A stretch of DNA of 13,483 bases, from NCBI GenBank assembly GCA_964407285.1, contig CAYOVG010000185.1, forward strand, positions 1 to 13,483. The letters are read 5' to 3'. The notes below the pieces were generated by a model. That model was not told where the DNA came from. It worked only from the letters and a program-made list of their open reading frames with translations, and did not search any database. Shown one piece after another: positions 5,909-13,483 of the stretch (its first letter is position 1; the number at the start of each line of letters is the position of its first letter). A program made the translations under genes and the position numbers. This stretch comes from CAYOVG01 sp964407285 (GTDB lineage: Bacteria; Desulfobacterota; Syntrophobacteria; Syntrophobacterales; Syntrophobacteraceae).

Positions 5909-7051
5909 TCATATCACCCGCTTCCCTTGCCGCCAGACGGTGCGGACCACGGGAAGCCCGTCACGGATGCTCACGCGCACCAGGTCCGCGCGCCGTCCCG
6001 GAAGGATTTGCCCCCGGTCGTGGAGGTTGAGCATTTCCGCGGGGGTGGCGGACACCATGGCGACCGCCTCATGCAGCGGGAAGTCCAGTCCGTGGTGCAG
6101 CAGGAAGGCGCTTTGCAGGAGGCTGGACGGCACGTAGTCCGATGAGAGGGCGTCGAGCAGGCCGTTCTCGGCGAGGTCGTGCGCCGAGATGTTTCCCGAA
6201 TGGGATGCGCCGCGAACGACATTGGGAGCCCCCGCGACGATTTTGAGGCCGTTTGCGTGGGCCGTCCGGGCCGCCTCCATGGTTGTCGGAAATTCGGAAA
6301 TGGTTACCCCCTCGGCAACCGCCTGCATGACGTCTTCCTCGGTGGTGTCGTCGTGGCTCGCCATGGGAATGCCGATACTCTTGCAGTACGCCACGATCCG
6401 GCGGCGATTGATGAGAGCGTTTCTCTGCTGGAGTTCCTTCCTCCAGGCGATGATGCCCGGTATTTCATCGTCCGAAAAATTCCTGTCCGCGTAGTGAGTC
6501 CGGAACTTCTCGATTTCCTTCCACTGGCGCTGCCCCGGCGTGTGGTCGTTGAGGGACACCAGCTTGAGGGCCGGTTCGTCGGCGTAGGGTTCGAAGTACT
6601 CCATGAGGTTTTCCTCGGGCACCTCGCAGCGCAGGTGGAGCAGGTGTTCGGAGCGCGTGACGCCTAGTTCGCGGGCGCGCCGGAGGGCCTCTATGGATTC
6701 GGAAATGAGCCTGGACCGGATACCGCCTCTGAAGTCCGCTCCCAGGAAAATGGAATCCAGTACGGTCGTGATTCCCGCTCCGGCTACCTGCGTGTCGTGG
6801 GCCATCAGGGCGGCGAGAGGGGATGGCCAGATGACCTTGGGCCGGGGGACGAGGTGCTTTTCCAGGTTGTCCGTATGCGCTTCGACGAGTCCGGGCAGGA
6901 GGTAGTCACCCTCGAAATCGACGGCGTGAGGGATGAAGCTGCGTCCCAAATCGATCCGCTCGATGTTTCCGTTCCGTACGTAGACGGAACCGCTGAATAT
7001 CTCACGCCTCGCGACGATTCGAGCGTTGGTTGCGATCATTTCCGTTTTCAT
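5909..7051 (-). CDS. phnM: PhnM, alpha-D-ribose 1-methylphosphonate 5-triphosphate diphosphatase
   Basis: PhnM is a metal-dependent amidohydrolase of the C-P lyase pathway. It removes pyrophosphate from ribose 1-phosphonate 5-triphosphate, giving the 5-phosphate substrate of PhnJ. The 380 residues follow E. coli PhnM (about 378) throughout: LLPGLVEAHTDNLEKHLVPR with the metal pair H59/D61, AGITTVLDS, EHLLHLRCEVP (H139), SLNDHTPGQRQ (D169), ASHDDTTEE (H233, D234), EFPTTMEAA, GAPNVVRGASHSGN, LSSDYVP (D305) and the terminal VWRQGKRV. All the residues I would expect at the metal site are present. Start at ATG 7051 behind GGTGAG at a good distance. No phnGHIJKLN genes are visible. The neighbours are a convergent membrane protein and a divergent tetR, so here it is an orphan, either away from its pathway or used for another substrate. 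Function by family very sure, pathway context not shown. Confidence 0.92.
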   Translation of the reverse strand: MKTEMIATNARIVARREIFSGSVYVRNGNIERIDLGRSFIPHAVDFEGDYLLPGLVEAHTDNLEKHLVPRPKVIWPSPLAALMAHDTQVAGAGITTVLDSIFLGADFRGGIRSRLISESIEALRRARELGVTRSEHLLHLRCEVPEENLMEYFEPYADEPALKLVSLNDHTPGQRQWKEIEKFRTHYADRNFSDDEIPGIIAWRKELQQRNALINRRRIVAYCKSIGIPMASHDDTTEEDVMQAVAEGVTISEFPTTMEAARTAHANGLKIVAGAPNVVRGASHSGNISAHDLAENGLLDALSSDYVPSSLLQSAFLLHHGLDFPLHEAVAMVSATPAEMLNLHDRGQILPGRRADLVRVSIRDGLPVVRTVWRQGKRVI

Positions 7052-7231
7052 AGGCTCATCTCACCAGGTGTTGTGTCGGGTATCCATCCTGCCCGGCTTT
7101 CGACTTGCGCCGGTCCGGATGGGAAAGGACCATCTCGTGTTCTTCCGTCGGAATCGCTTTCGGATTTCACCCCGATTCGAGCGACAGAGCGCGGATTACC
7201 CGGCCGGAATAAGGCTGCATCGCTCCCTTGG

Positions 7232-7253
7232 CGATACCGGTTCCCCGGTATCG
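7232..7253. repeat. Perfect 9-bp hairpin with TTCC loop upstream of phnM
   Basis: CGATACCGG (7232-7240), loop TTCC, CCGGTATCG (7245-7253). No T run follows on either strand, so it is not an ordinary Rho-independent terminator. On the minus strand it lies about 180 bases upstream of the phnM start and would fall in its leader if transcription starts farther up. It could be an operator, an RNA structure or a repeat element. Confidence 0.45.
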
Positions 7254-7598
7254 GGTTCGATGGAATTACTGGGCTGCCGGAATCATGGTGCGGCCGGTCC
7301 GGTCCCCTCGTGGCGGAGAGGAACGTTCAACGGCGATTGCCGCCGTCTGTCCCGGCTCGCTCATTCGATGCGCCGGGGTTTGGGCCCGGCTGAAGTCTTT
7401 GCGGAAGGCGGTGTTGGTGAAACCCCTGAATGTCGTTAGCCCCTGTCTGATTCGATAATCCAGCCCGCATGCGCGTTGGTGCGCAACCGTCTGCTTTTCC
7501 TAAATTAATCACCCATATACGATTATTCAATGCGGTTTCGCCGCTTTGGATCGCGCCGCCGCCGACACGCGCCCGCCCGCCTGCTTTCGATATTTTTC

Positions 7599-7626
7599 TT
7601 GACGCCGACTCTCGACGAAGTATTAT
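7599..7626 (+). promoter_or_regulatory. Promoter of the tetR-RND operon
   Basis: TTGACG (7599-7604), 16 bases, TATTAT (7621-7626): each box differs from consensus at one position. The predicted start is near 7633, leaving a leader of about 48 bases to tetR. No other convincing promoter is seen between tetR and the adaptor gene, so it probably drives all four genes. Confidence 0.55.
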
Positions 7627-7631
7627 AGAAT

Positions 7632-7661
7632 GTGACGTCACGTTCACGTTTTTTCATGAAA
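7632..7661. promoter_or_regulatory. Candidate TetR operator: two palindromes at the predicted transcription start
   Basis: GTGACGTCAC at 7632-7641 and TTTCATGAAA at 7652-7661 are both perfect 10-bp palindromes. TCACGT also repeats in tandem at 7638-7649. They sit right behind the -10 box and before the ribosome binding site, where a bound TetR dimer would block transcription of its own operon. The exact operator cannot be told apart from sequence alone. Confidence 0.5.
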
Positions 7662-7680
7662 GCCGACAAGAGGACATGCC

Positions 7681-8304
7681 ATGCAGGACGAAACCCTCTC
7701 CAGGAGGGAACGGGAGAGACTGCGGCAACGTGAGGAAATCCTTGCCGCCGCGCTCCATCTTTTCTCCGAAAAGGGATACCACAACGTGTCCATGCACGAG
7801 ATCGCCGCGAAGGCCGAGTTCGCCATCGGGACACTTTACAAATTCTTCCAGAACAAGGAGGACCTCTACAAGGCCCTCGTTCTGGGACAGTGCGACAAGT
7901 ACGAGGCGCAGGTTACGCGAGCCATCGAGGAGCCGGACGACGTGGTCGAAAAACTGCGGAACTACGTTCGGACCAGGAGCCGAAGGTTCCGCGCGAATCT
8001 TCCCTTCATCCGCCTCTTCCTTGCCGAGCGCAGAGGGGCGAGCTTCAACATCAAGGCGGGCCTGGACGACGAGATGCGAAAACGGCACTACGCCTTCCTC
8101 GAGAAACTGGCCTCGATCTTCGAGAAAGGAATGGACGGCGAGCGGTTCAACAGGATCGCCGACCCTTTCCACCTGGCCGTGGCTCTCGACAGCGCCGTCG
8201 ATGCTTTTCTCCTGCTCTGGCTGGACGCTCCCGAACGCAATCCCTTTCCGGAAGACCCGGACGACATCCTGAACGTCTTCTTCAGGGGGCTGATCGGGCC
8301 GTGA
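7681..8304 (+). CDS. TetR/AcrR-family transcriptional regulator of the efflux operon
   Basis: The protein has 207 residues. The N-terminal DNA-binding domain (about 10-65) is typical: REEILAAALHLFSEKGYHNV, then SMHEIAAKAEFAIGTLYKFF with the recognition helix at about 46-55 and the NKEDLYKAL cap. The C-terminal part (70-207) is helical and variable, as expected for a ligand-binding and dimer domain, with LPFIRLFLAERRG and a long hydrophobic patch LAVALDSAVDAFLLLWL. GAGG at 7670-7673 lies seven bases before ATG 7681. It is encoded upstream of and in the same direction as the RND genes, 81 bases from the adaptor. The usual role of this arrangement is to repress the pump until a toxic ligand binds; palindromes at the predicted start site suggest autorepression. 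The ligand cannot be inferred. Confidence 0.92.
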   Translation: MQDETLSRRERERLRQREEILAAALHLFSEKGYHNVSMHEIAAKAEFAIGTLYKFFQNKEDLYKALVLGQCDKYEAQVTRAIEEPDDVVEKLRNYVRTRSRRFRANLPFIRLFLAERRGASFNIKAGLDDEMRKRHYAFLEKLASIFEKGMDGERFNRIADPFHLAVALDSAVDAFLLLWLDAPERNPFPEDPDDILNVFFRGLIGP

Positions 8305-8385
8305 TCCGCGGTCCGCGGCTCCGTGTGCGTTCTTGCGGAGTGGATATGCGCCGATGGGCAAACCACAAACATTTTGGAGGTTTTG

Positions 8386-9621
8386 ATGCAACTGAACGAA
8401 AGAGGTAATCAGCCGTTCGGACGGACCATGGCCTTGACGGCCCTGGTGGGTCTTCTTCTGCTCGGGGTCGGCGGTTGCGAGAGCGGACACGGCCGGCAAT
8501 CGGGGCCTGCGTCGAATCCCGTACCGGAAGTGGCCACGGTAACGGTCGAACCGGGCCGGATCGATCTGACCACCGAACTGCCGGGCCGCACGTCGGCTTA
8601 CCTCGTTTCGGAAATACGTCCGCAGGTAAACGGCATCATACAGAAGAGATTGTTCAAGGAGGGCTCCGACGTCAAAGCCGGCGCGCTTCTCTACCAGATC
8701 GATCCCGCCCCCTTTCAGGTGGCGCACGATTCCGCCAAAGCGGCCCTCGGCAAGGCTCAGGCCAATCTGCCGGCGATCCGGTCGAGGGCCGAGCGGTACA
8801 AGGAACTGCTTGCCGACAAAGCGGTGAGCCGCCAGGACTACGACGATGCGTCGGCCGCCGTGGAACAGGCCAGGGCCGAAATCGAATACTGCAAAACGGC
8901 GGTCGAGGCGGCCCGCATCAACCTGGGCTACACCCGCGTCACCGCTCCCATTTCGGGGCGCATCGGCAGGTCCAGCGTGACGGACGGCGCGCTGGTGACC
9001 GCGTACCAGCCCGCCGCTCTTGCAACGATCCAGCAACTGGACCCCATTTACGTGGACGTGACGCAATCGTCCGCAGAATTGCTGCGCCTGAAGCGCGGAC
9101 TGGAGACGGGGCAGCTCACGAGCGACGGAACGAACGGCAAAAAGGCGCGGATACTCCTGGAAGACGGAACGCCGTATCCCCGTGAAGGCTCTTTGCAGTT
9201 CCGCGACGTCACGGTGGACCCCGCGACCGGGTCTTTCACCCTTCGCGTCGTGGTTCCGAACCCGGAGGGGCTGCTCCTGCCGGGTATGTTCGTGCGGGCC
9301 GTCATCCAGGAGGGCACGGTGGAACAGGCCATTCTCGTTCCCCAGCAGGGGGTGAGCCGCACTCCAAGGGGTGAGCCCTTCGCGCTGGTCGTGGATGAAC
9401 CCGGTACGGTCCGGCAGGCGATGCTCTCGCTCGACCGCGCCATCGGAGACCAATGGCTCGTCGCTTCCGGTCTTTCCGCGGGGGACCGCCTGATCGTCGA
9501 GGGGATGCTCAATGTGCGGCCGGGCGGCGTCGTCAAGGCCGTTCCCTTGAACGCCCCGAATGCCCCGAAAGCCGATGCGGAAGCCGGGAATGCGAAAAAT
9601 CCGCCCGCGCGGTCGAACTAA
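8386..9621 (+). CDS. RND efflux periplasmic adaptor lipoprotein (membrane fusion protein, AcrA/MexA type)
   Basis: The adaptor links the inner-membrane pump to the outer-membrane channel. Start at ATG 8386: GGAGG (8376-8380) stands five bases before it. An in-frame ATG at 8323 exists but would put a hydrophilic extension in front of the signal. Of 411 residues, the first 31 form a lipoprotein signal ending LLLLGVGGC, with acylation expected at Cys31. The order is typical: lipoyl half at about 72-110 (VSEIRPQVNGII to EGSDVKAGALLYQIDP), alpha-hairpin at 112-180 rich in Ala, Glu and Lys with ELLADKAVSRQDYDDA at its bend, second lipoyl half RVTAPISGRIG (184-194), then a beta-barrel beginning near QQLDPIYVDV and a membrane-proximal domain. 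The C-terminus is Ala/Asn/Pro-rich. The pump gene follows after 12 bases. Confidence 0.94.
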   Translation: MQLNERGNQPFGRTMALTALVGLLLLGVGGCESGHGRQSGPASNPVPEVATVTVEPGRIDLTTELPGRTSAYLVSEIRPQVNGIIQKRLFKEGSDVKAGALLYQIDPAPFQVAHDSAKAALGKAQANLPAIRSRAERYKELLADKAVSRQDYDDASAAVEQARAEIEYCKTAVEAARINLGYTRVTAPISGRIGRSSVTDGALVTAYQPAALATIQQLDPIYVDVTQSSAELLRLKRGLETGQLTSDGTNGKKARILLEDGTPYPREGSLQFRDVTVDPATGSFTLRVVVPNPEGLLLPGMFVRAVIQEGTVEQAILVPQQGVSRTPRGEPFALVVDEPGTVRQAMLSLDRAIGDQWLVASGLSAGDRLIVEGMLNVRPGGVVKAVPLNAPNAPKADAEAGNAKNPPARSN

Positions 9622-9633
9622 CGGAGGACTGCG

Positions 9634-12600
9634 ATGTTGTCGAATTTCTTCCTCGATCGCCCGGTCTTCGCCTGGGTGATCGCCATCATCATGATGCTGG
9701 CGGGCGGGCTGGCGATCTACAATCTGCCGGTTTCCCAGTATCCGTCCATCGCTCCTCCCTCCATCGCCATCGACGCATTCTACCCCGGCGCTTCCGCCGA
9801 GACGGTCGAGAACAGCGTGATTCAGATCATCGAGCAGAAGATGACCGGCTTCGACAAGCTGTTGTACATGTCGGCCACGAGCGATGCGTCCGGCAGCGGC
9901 AGGATAGAACTCACCTTCGCGCCCGGGACCGACCCGGACCTCGCCTGGGCGCAGGTGCAGAACAAGCTGCAACTCGCCATGGCCGGTTTGCCCGATGTGG
10001 TCCAGAACCAGGGCGTGCGGGTCAGCAAATCCACCAGGAACTGGCTCATCATCGTGGGGCTCACGTCGGAAGACGCAAGCATGGACGACTACGACCTGGG
10101 CGATTACGCGCAGTCGAGCATCCAGCAGGTGCTGGCGCGGGTGCCGGGGGTGGGGGAAGTCGAAGTATTCGCCTCCCAGTACGCCATGCGGGTCTGGCTC
10201 AACCCGGACAAACTGGTCGATTTCAAGCTGACGGTGGAAGACGTCATCAAGAAGCTGCGGGCGTACAACGTGGAAGTCTCCGCGGGCCAGTTCGGCGGCG
10301 TTCCGGCGGTGGAGGGGCAACGGCTGAACGCCTCGATCGTCGTCCAGAACATGCTCAAGACGCCGGAGGAGTTCGCCGCCATTCCGCTGCGCACCAACCC
10401 CGACGGCTCCGTCGTTCGAGTGCGCGACGTGGGCCGCGCGGAATTGGGTACCGAACGCTACGGAAGCAAAATGCTCTATAACGGCAAGCCGGCGGCGGGC
10501 CTTGCCGTCCGGCAGGCCCCGGGCGCCAACGCGCTGGATACCGCCAACGCCGTCAAGGAGAAGATGGCGGAGCTTTCCAGGTACTTTCCCCACGGCATGA
10601 AGGTCATCTACCCGTACGACACCACGCCGTTCGTGAAGGTCGCCATAGAGGAGGTGGTCAAGACCCTGTTGGAGGCCGTCCTGCTGGTGTTCCTCGTAAT
10701 GTACCTGTTTCTGGGTAACATCCGGGCGACTCTGATCCCCACCCTGGCGGTGCCGGTGGTTATCATGGGGACCTTCGCGGTCCTGGGAGCGTTCGGTTAC
10801 TCGATCAACATGCTGACCATGTTCGCGATGGTGCTCGCCATCGGGCTCCTGGTGGACGACGCCATCGTCGTCGTGGAAAACGTGGAGCGGGTCATGCGGG
10901 AAGAGGGGCTCCCGCCCGGGGAAGCAACCCGCAAGTCCATGGGCGAAATCACGAGCGCGCTGATAGGGATCGGCCTGGTGCTTTCGGCGGTTTTCGGTCC
11001 GATGGCCTTTTTCAGCGGTTCCACCGGCGTCATCTACCGCCAGTTTTCCGTGACCGTCATTTCCGCCATGGTGCTTTCGGTGGTGGTGGCGCTGATTCTG
11101 ACGCCGGTCCTTTGCGCGTCGCTCTTGAAACCCGTCGAGAAGGGCCATGAGGCCGGCGAGAGCGGCTTTTTCCTGTTCCGGCCGTTCTTCCGGTGGTTCA
11201 ACCGGTTCTTCGACCGGGCCAGGGACCGGTACAGGTCCGCTGTCGCCCATATTCTCGGGACGAAGCTCCCCTACCTCATCGTTTACGTTCTGCTGGCGGG
11301 GGCGTTGGGGTTCCTGTTTGTGCGGATGCCCACCGCCTATCTTCCCAACGAGGACCAGGGCGTCATGTACGTCCAGGCGATGCTGCCTTCCGGTTCCACC
11401 CTGGAGCAGACCCAGGAGGTCATGGACCAGGTACGAAACCACTTCCTGGTGGATGAAGAGGAAGCGGTGAAGTCCTGCTTCACGCTCTCGGGCAGGGGCT
11501 TTTCCGGCACGGGGCAGAACGTGGGCCTCGCGTTCGTCATGCTCAAGGATTGGGACCTGCGCCGCAGGCCGGACCTCAAGGTCGACGCGGTGGTGGGACG
11601 CGCCATGGGAAGGTTTTCCAGGATCCGCAATGCTCGGGTGTTCGCATTCCCGCCGCCCGCGGTGCGCGAACTGGGACAGGCGGGCGGTTTCGACTTCCAG
11701 TTGCAGGACCGGGGGGGAGTGGGTCACGAAGGGCTGATGGCTGCCCGCAACCAACTGCTCGGCATGGCCGCCAAGGACCCGAGGCTCACCCGCGTGCGCC
11801 CCAACGGCCTGGAAGACGTGTCCCAGTACCAGATCGATGTGGATTGGGAGAAGGCGGGAGCCCTGGGAGTTCCCATCGAATCGATCCACGCGACGATCTC
11901 GGCGGCGTTCGGCGGGGCCTATGTCAACGACTTCATCCAGGGCGGGCGGGTCAAGCGGGTCTACGTCCAGGCCGACGCCCCGTACCGCATGCTGCCGAAA
12001 GACCTGGAGCGGCTCTACGTGCGAAACGGTTCGGGAACGATGACTCCGTTCTCATCGTTCGCCTCCGGCCACTGGTTTTTCGGGTCGCCGCGCCTCGAGC
12101 GGTTCAACAGCTTCCCGTCGATCAACATCTGGGGCGAAGCCGCGCCTGGGAGGAGTTCGGGGGAGGCGATGCAGGCCATGCAGGAGATCGTCTCCAGGCT
12201 GCCCAAGGGGATCGGCTATGACTGGACCGGGCTTTCCTACCAGGAACGGATGTCGAAGTCCCAGGCTCCGCTCCTCTACGCCTTCTCCATTCTCGTCATT
12301 TTTCTGTGCGTGGCGGCGCTGTACGAGAGCTGGACCATCCCGATAGCCAACCTGCTCATGCTGCCGCTGGGGCTGATCGGCGCTACGGCGGCCACGTCGC
12401 TACGGGACCTGCCCAACGATGTGTACTTCCAGATCGGATGCCTCACCACGCTCGGACTCACGACGAAGAACGCCATTCTCATCATCCAGTTCGCGGGGGA
12501 ACGGATAGCGCAGGGGGCGGGACTCGTGGAGGCGACCCTGAGCGCGGCGAGGACCCGGCTCCGGCCGGTAATCATGACATCACTGGCGTTTTTCTTCGGC

Positions 12601-12804
12601 GTCCTGCCGCTCGCTCTGGCGGGCGGCGCCGGGGCCGGGGCGCAGAACGCCATCGGGACCGCCGTTATCGGCGGAATGATGTCCGCCACGTTCATCGACC
12701 TTTTCTTCATTCCGCTGTTCTATGTCCTGGTGTCGAGCCTGTTCAAGGCAAAACGGCGCCGGGGGGCGGTCGATATCGAACGCGATCCGAAATTCGCCGG
12801 TTAG
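9634..12804 (+). CDS. HAE-1 family RND multidrug efflux pump (AcrB/MexB type)
   Basis: This proton-driven inner-membrane trimer exports hydrophobic and amphiphilic compounds such as drugs, dyes, detergents or solvents. The 1056 residues match the AcrB length (about 1049). The start is FFLDRPVFAWVIAI, the typical first membrane helix. Proton-relay residues are all present: D408 and D409 in GLLVDDAIVVVENVERVM, K945 in GLTTKNAILIIQFA, R975 and T982 in RLRPVIMTSLAFFFG, equivalent to AcrB D407, D408, K940, R971 and T978. Two periplasmic loops of about 300 residues (roughly 30-340 and 560-870) identify the drug-type HAE-1 class rather than metal pumps. The ribosome binding site CGGAGGA lies six to seven bases before ATG 9634. 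It is translated right after the adaptor and before the outer-membrane channel. The substrate cannot be told from sequence. Confidence 0.96.
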   Translation: MLSNFFLDRPVFAWVIAIIMMLAGGLAIYNLPVSQYPSIAPPSIAIDAFYPGASAETVENSVIQIIEQKMTGFDKLLYMSATSDASGSGRIELTFAPGTDPDLAWAQVQNKLQLAMAGLPDVVQNQGVRVSKSTRNWLIIVGLTSEDASMDDYDLGDYAQSSIQQVLARVPGVGEVEVFASQYAMRVWLNPDKLVDFKLTVEDVIKKLRAYNVEVSAGQFGGVPAVEGQRLNASIVVQNMLKTPEEFAAIPLRTNPDGSVVRVRDVGRAELGTERYGSKMLYNGKPAAGLAVRQAPGANALDTANAVKEKMAELSRYFPHGMKVIYPYDTTPFVKVAIEEVVKTLLEAVLLVFLVMYLFLGNIRATLIPTLAVPVVIMGTFAVLGAFGYSINMLTMFAMVLAIGLLVDDAIVVVENVERVMREEGLPPGEATRKSMGEITSALIGIGLVLSAVFGPMAFFSGSTGVIYRQFSVTVISAMVLSVVVALILTPVLCASLLKPVEKGHEAGESGFFLFRPFFRWFNRFFDRARDRYRSAVAHILGTKLPYLIVYVLLAGALGFLFVRMPTAYLPNEDQGVMYVQAMLPSGSTLEQTQEVMDQVRNHFLVDEEEAVKSCFTLSGRGFSGTGQNVGLAFVMLKDWDLRRRPDLKVDAVVGRAMGRFSRIRNARVFAFPPPAVRELGQAGGFDFQLQDRGGVGHEGLMAARNQLLGMAAKDPRLTRVRPNGLEDVSQYQIDVDWEKAGALGVPIESIHATISAAFGGAYVNDFIQGGRVKRVYVQADAPYRMLPKDLERLYVRNGSGTMTPFSSFASGHWFFGSPRLERFNSFPSINIWGEAAPGRSSGEAMQAMQEIVSRLPKGIGYDWTGLSYQERMSKSQAPLLYAFSILVIFLCVAALYESWTIPIANLLMLPLGLIGATAATSLRDLPNDVYFQIGCLTTLGLTTKNAILIIQFAGERIAQGAGLVEATLSAARTRLRPVIMTSLAFFFGVLPLALAGGAGAGAQNAIGTAVIGGMMSATFIDLFFIPLFYVLVSSLFKAKRRRGAVDIERDPKFAG

Positions 12805-12865
12805 CGGGGGCGCCGGCGTGCAAGGAAAAACAGGAGGCCGTGTGAAAGGGAGGGGTGAGGGACGT

Positions 12866-13483
12866 ATGCATGGAAGAAAATGGTTCATTTCGGGTGTGTT
12901 GGTTTGCCTGGGACTGCTTTGCCAGGGCGGCTGCACCTTGATCCCGCAATACTCGCGGCCCGCGGCCCCCGTGCCGGCCGACTGGCCGAGCGGGCCGGCG
13001 TACAAGGAGACATACTCCGCCACTCCGGGCGCGCCGCTCGCATCGGATGTGCAGTGGCGGGAGTTTTTCACCGACGACCGGCTGCGCGCCGTCATCGACA
13101 TGGCGTTGAAGAACAACCGCGATCTCAGGGTGGCCGCATTGAATGTCGAGAGAGCGCGCGCGTTGTACCGCATCCGGCGCGCCGAACTTCTGCCGACGGT
13201 CGATGTGGCCGCAAGCGGCGTCAGGGACCGCGTACCGGGAGATTTGACCAGTAGCGGCAATGCGTCGACTGCGTCGCGGTACAGCGTCGGCCTGGGCGTC
13301 GTGTCCTGGGAGATCGACTTCTTCGGTCGTATCCGGAGCCTCGAAAAACGGGCGCTGGAGGAATACTTCGGCACGGAAGAGGCCCGCCGCGCCGCCCATA
13401 TTTTGCTGATATCCGAAGTCGCCGGCGCGTACCTGGCGCTCGCCGCGGACCGGGAGAACCTGATGCTCGCGCGTTCCACCCTC
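12866..13483 (+). CDS. Outer-membrane efflux lipoprotein (NodT/OprM type), N-terminal part, cut by the right edge
   Basis: This is the channel of the tripartite pump, a TolC-like trimer spanning outer membrane and periplasm. I read the frame by hand; 206 codons are in the window, about 40% of the usual 460-500. It begins MHGRKWFISGVLVCLGLLCQ and continues GGCTLIPQYSRPAAPVPADW, the typical acylated N-terminus (Cys23), though Gln at -3 is unusual where Leu is expected. Family marks follow: VQWREFFTDDRLRAVIDMAL, NNRDLRVAALNVERARALY, RRAELLPTVDVAASG and VSWEIDFFGRI. ATG 12866 follows GAGGG by four bases. An in-frame GTG at 12842 follows a perfect AGGAGG (12832-12837) by four bases and would add eight residues (KGRGEGR) to the signal n-region. 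Both starts are possible. It lies 61 bases after the pump gene in the same operon. Confidence 0.92.
   Translation, partial: MHGRKWFISGVLVCLGLLCQGGCTLIPQYSRPAAPVPADWPSGPAYKETYSATPGAPLASDVQWREFFTDDRLRAVIDMALKNNRDLRVAALNVERARALYRIRRAELLPTVDVAASGVRDRVPGDLTSSGNASTASRYSVGLGVVSWEIDFFGRIRSLEKRALEEYFGTEEARRAAHILLISEVAGAYLALAADRENLMLARSTL

Larger units (their letters stand above)
7052..7680. other. Divergent intergenic region between phnM and tetR
   Basis: These 629 bases contain no convincing gene on either strand; the open frames are arginine-, serine- and proline-rich GC-bias frames. It holds a perfect short hairpin at 7232-7253, an AT-rich patch at 7501-7530, and the tetR promoter with palindromes at 7599-7661. 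No good phnM promoter was found near 7051. In the AT-rich patch the minus strand reads TTGAAT, 16 bases, TTAATT, a weak candidate about 450 bases upstream of phnM. Confidence 0.5.

Noticed and set aside
7469..8272. A 267-codon plus-strand frame overlapping tetR
   Set aside because: It is rich in Arg, Ser, Pro and Thr and overlaps the clear TetR frame. It is a frame shadow.
8305..8385. A separate promoter for the RND genes between tetR and the adaptor
   Set aside because: TTGCGG near 8333 has no -10 box at a proper distance, and neither palindrome of the tetR leader is repeated here.
7654..11889. A 1411-codon open frame on the minus strand
   Set aside because: It runs opposite tetR, the adaptor and most of the RND pump, all of which have strong family matches. 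Its product is His-, Arg-, Gly- and Pro-rich without domains, as expected for an antisense frame in GC-rich DNA with strong third-position bias.

Overview
The window looks like a chromosomal segment of a GC-rich Gram-negative bacterium. A periplasmic lipoprotein adaptor, an inner-membrane RND pump and an outer-membrane channel imply two membranes. The gene set (carbamate kinase, bifunctional nuclease, RdgC-like protein, PhnM, RND pump) would fit a deltaproteobacterium of the Syntrophobacter kind, but this is an impression from protein style, not proof.

Layout. (1) 1-596, minus strand: the N-terminal two thirds of a carbamate kinase, cut by the left edge. (2) 597-2933: an accessory-looking stretch. 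It holds a 46-codon minus-strand reading frame with a strong ribosome binding site, then an AT-rich pair of overlapping frames (1016-2082). These encode a secreted protein and a tRNA_anti-like OB-fold domain and look like one gene broken at a run of six T. Next come a fragment of an IS630-type transposase and a worn minus-strand reading frame. (3) 2934-5857, plus strand: a bifunctional nuclease family protein with a clear promoter, an RdgC-family protein whose leader carries a strong inverted repeat, and a single-span membrane protein of unknown function. (4) 5909-7051, minus strand: PhnM, without any other C-P lyase gene nearby. (5) 7599-13483, plus strand: a TetR regulator with its own promoter and palindromes at the predicted start site, followed by a complete RND adaptor, a complete HAE-1 RND pump and the first 206 codons of the outer-membrane channel, cut by the right edge.

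How they work together. The last four genes form a classic self-regulated tripartite efflux operon: TetR probably represses a promoter in front of itself that also drives the pump genes. RdgC and the membrane protein are only 43 bases apart and may be co-transcribed. The other genes look like independent units. I see no new defence, CRISPR or secondary-metabolite system. The less ordinary items are the broken secreted OB-fold gene, the RdgC leader structure with its unknown membrane-protein partner, and the orphan PhnM.
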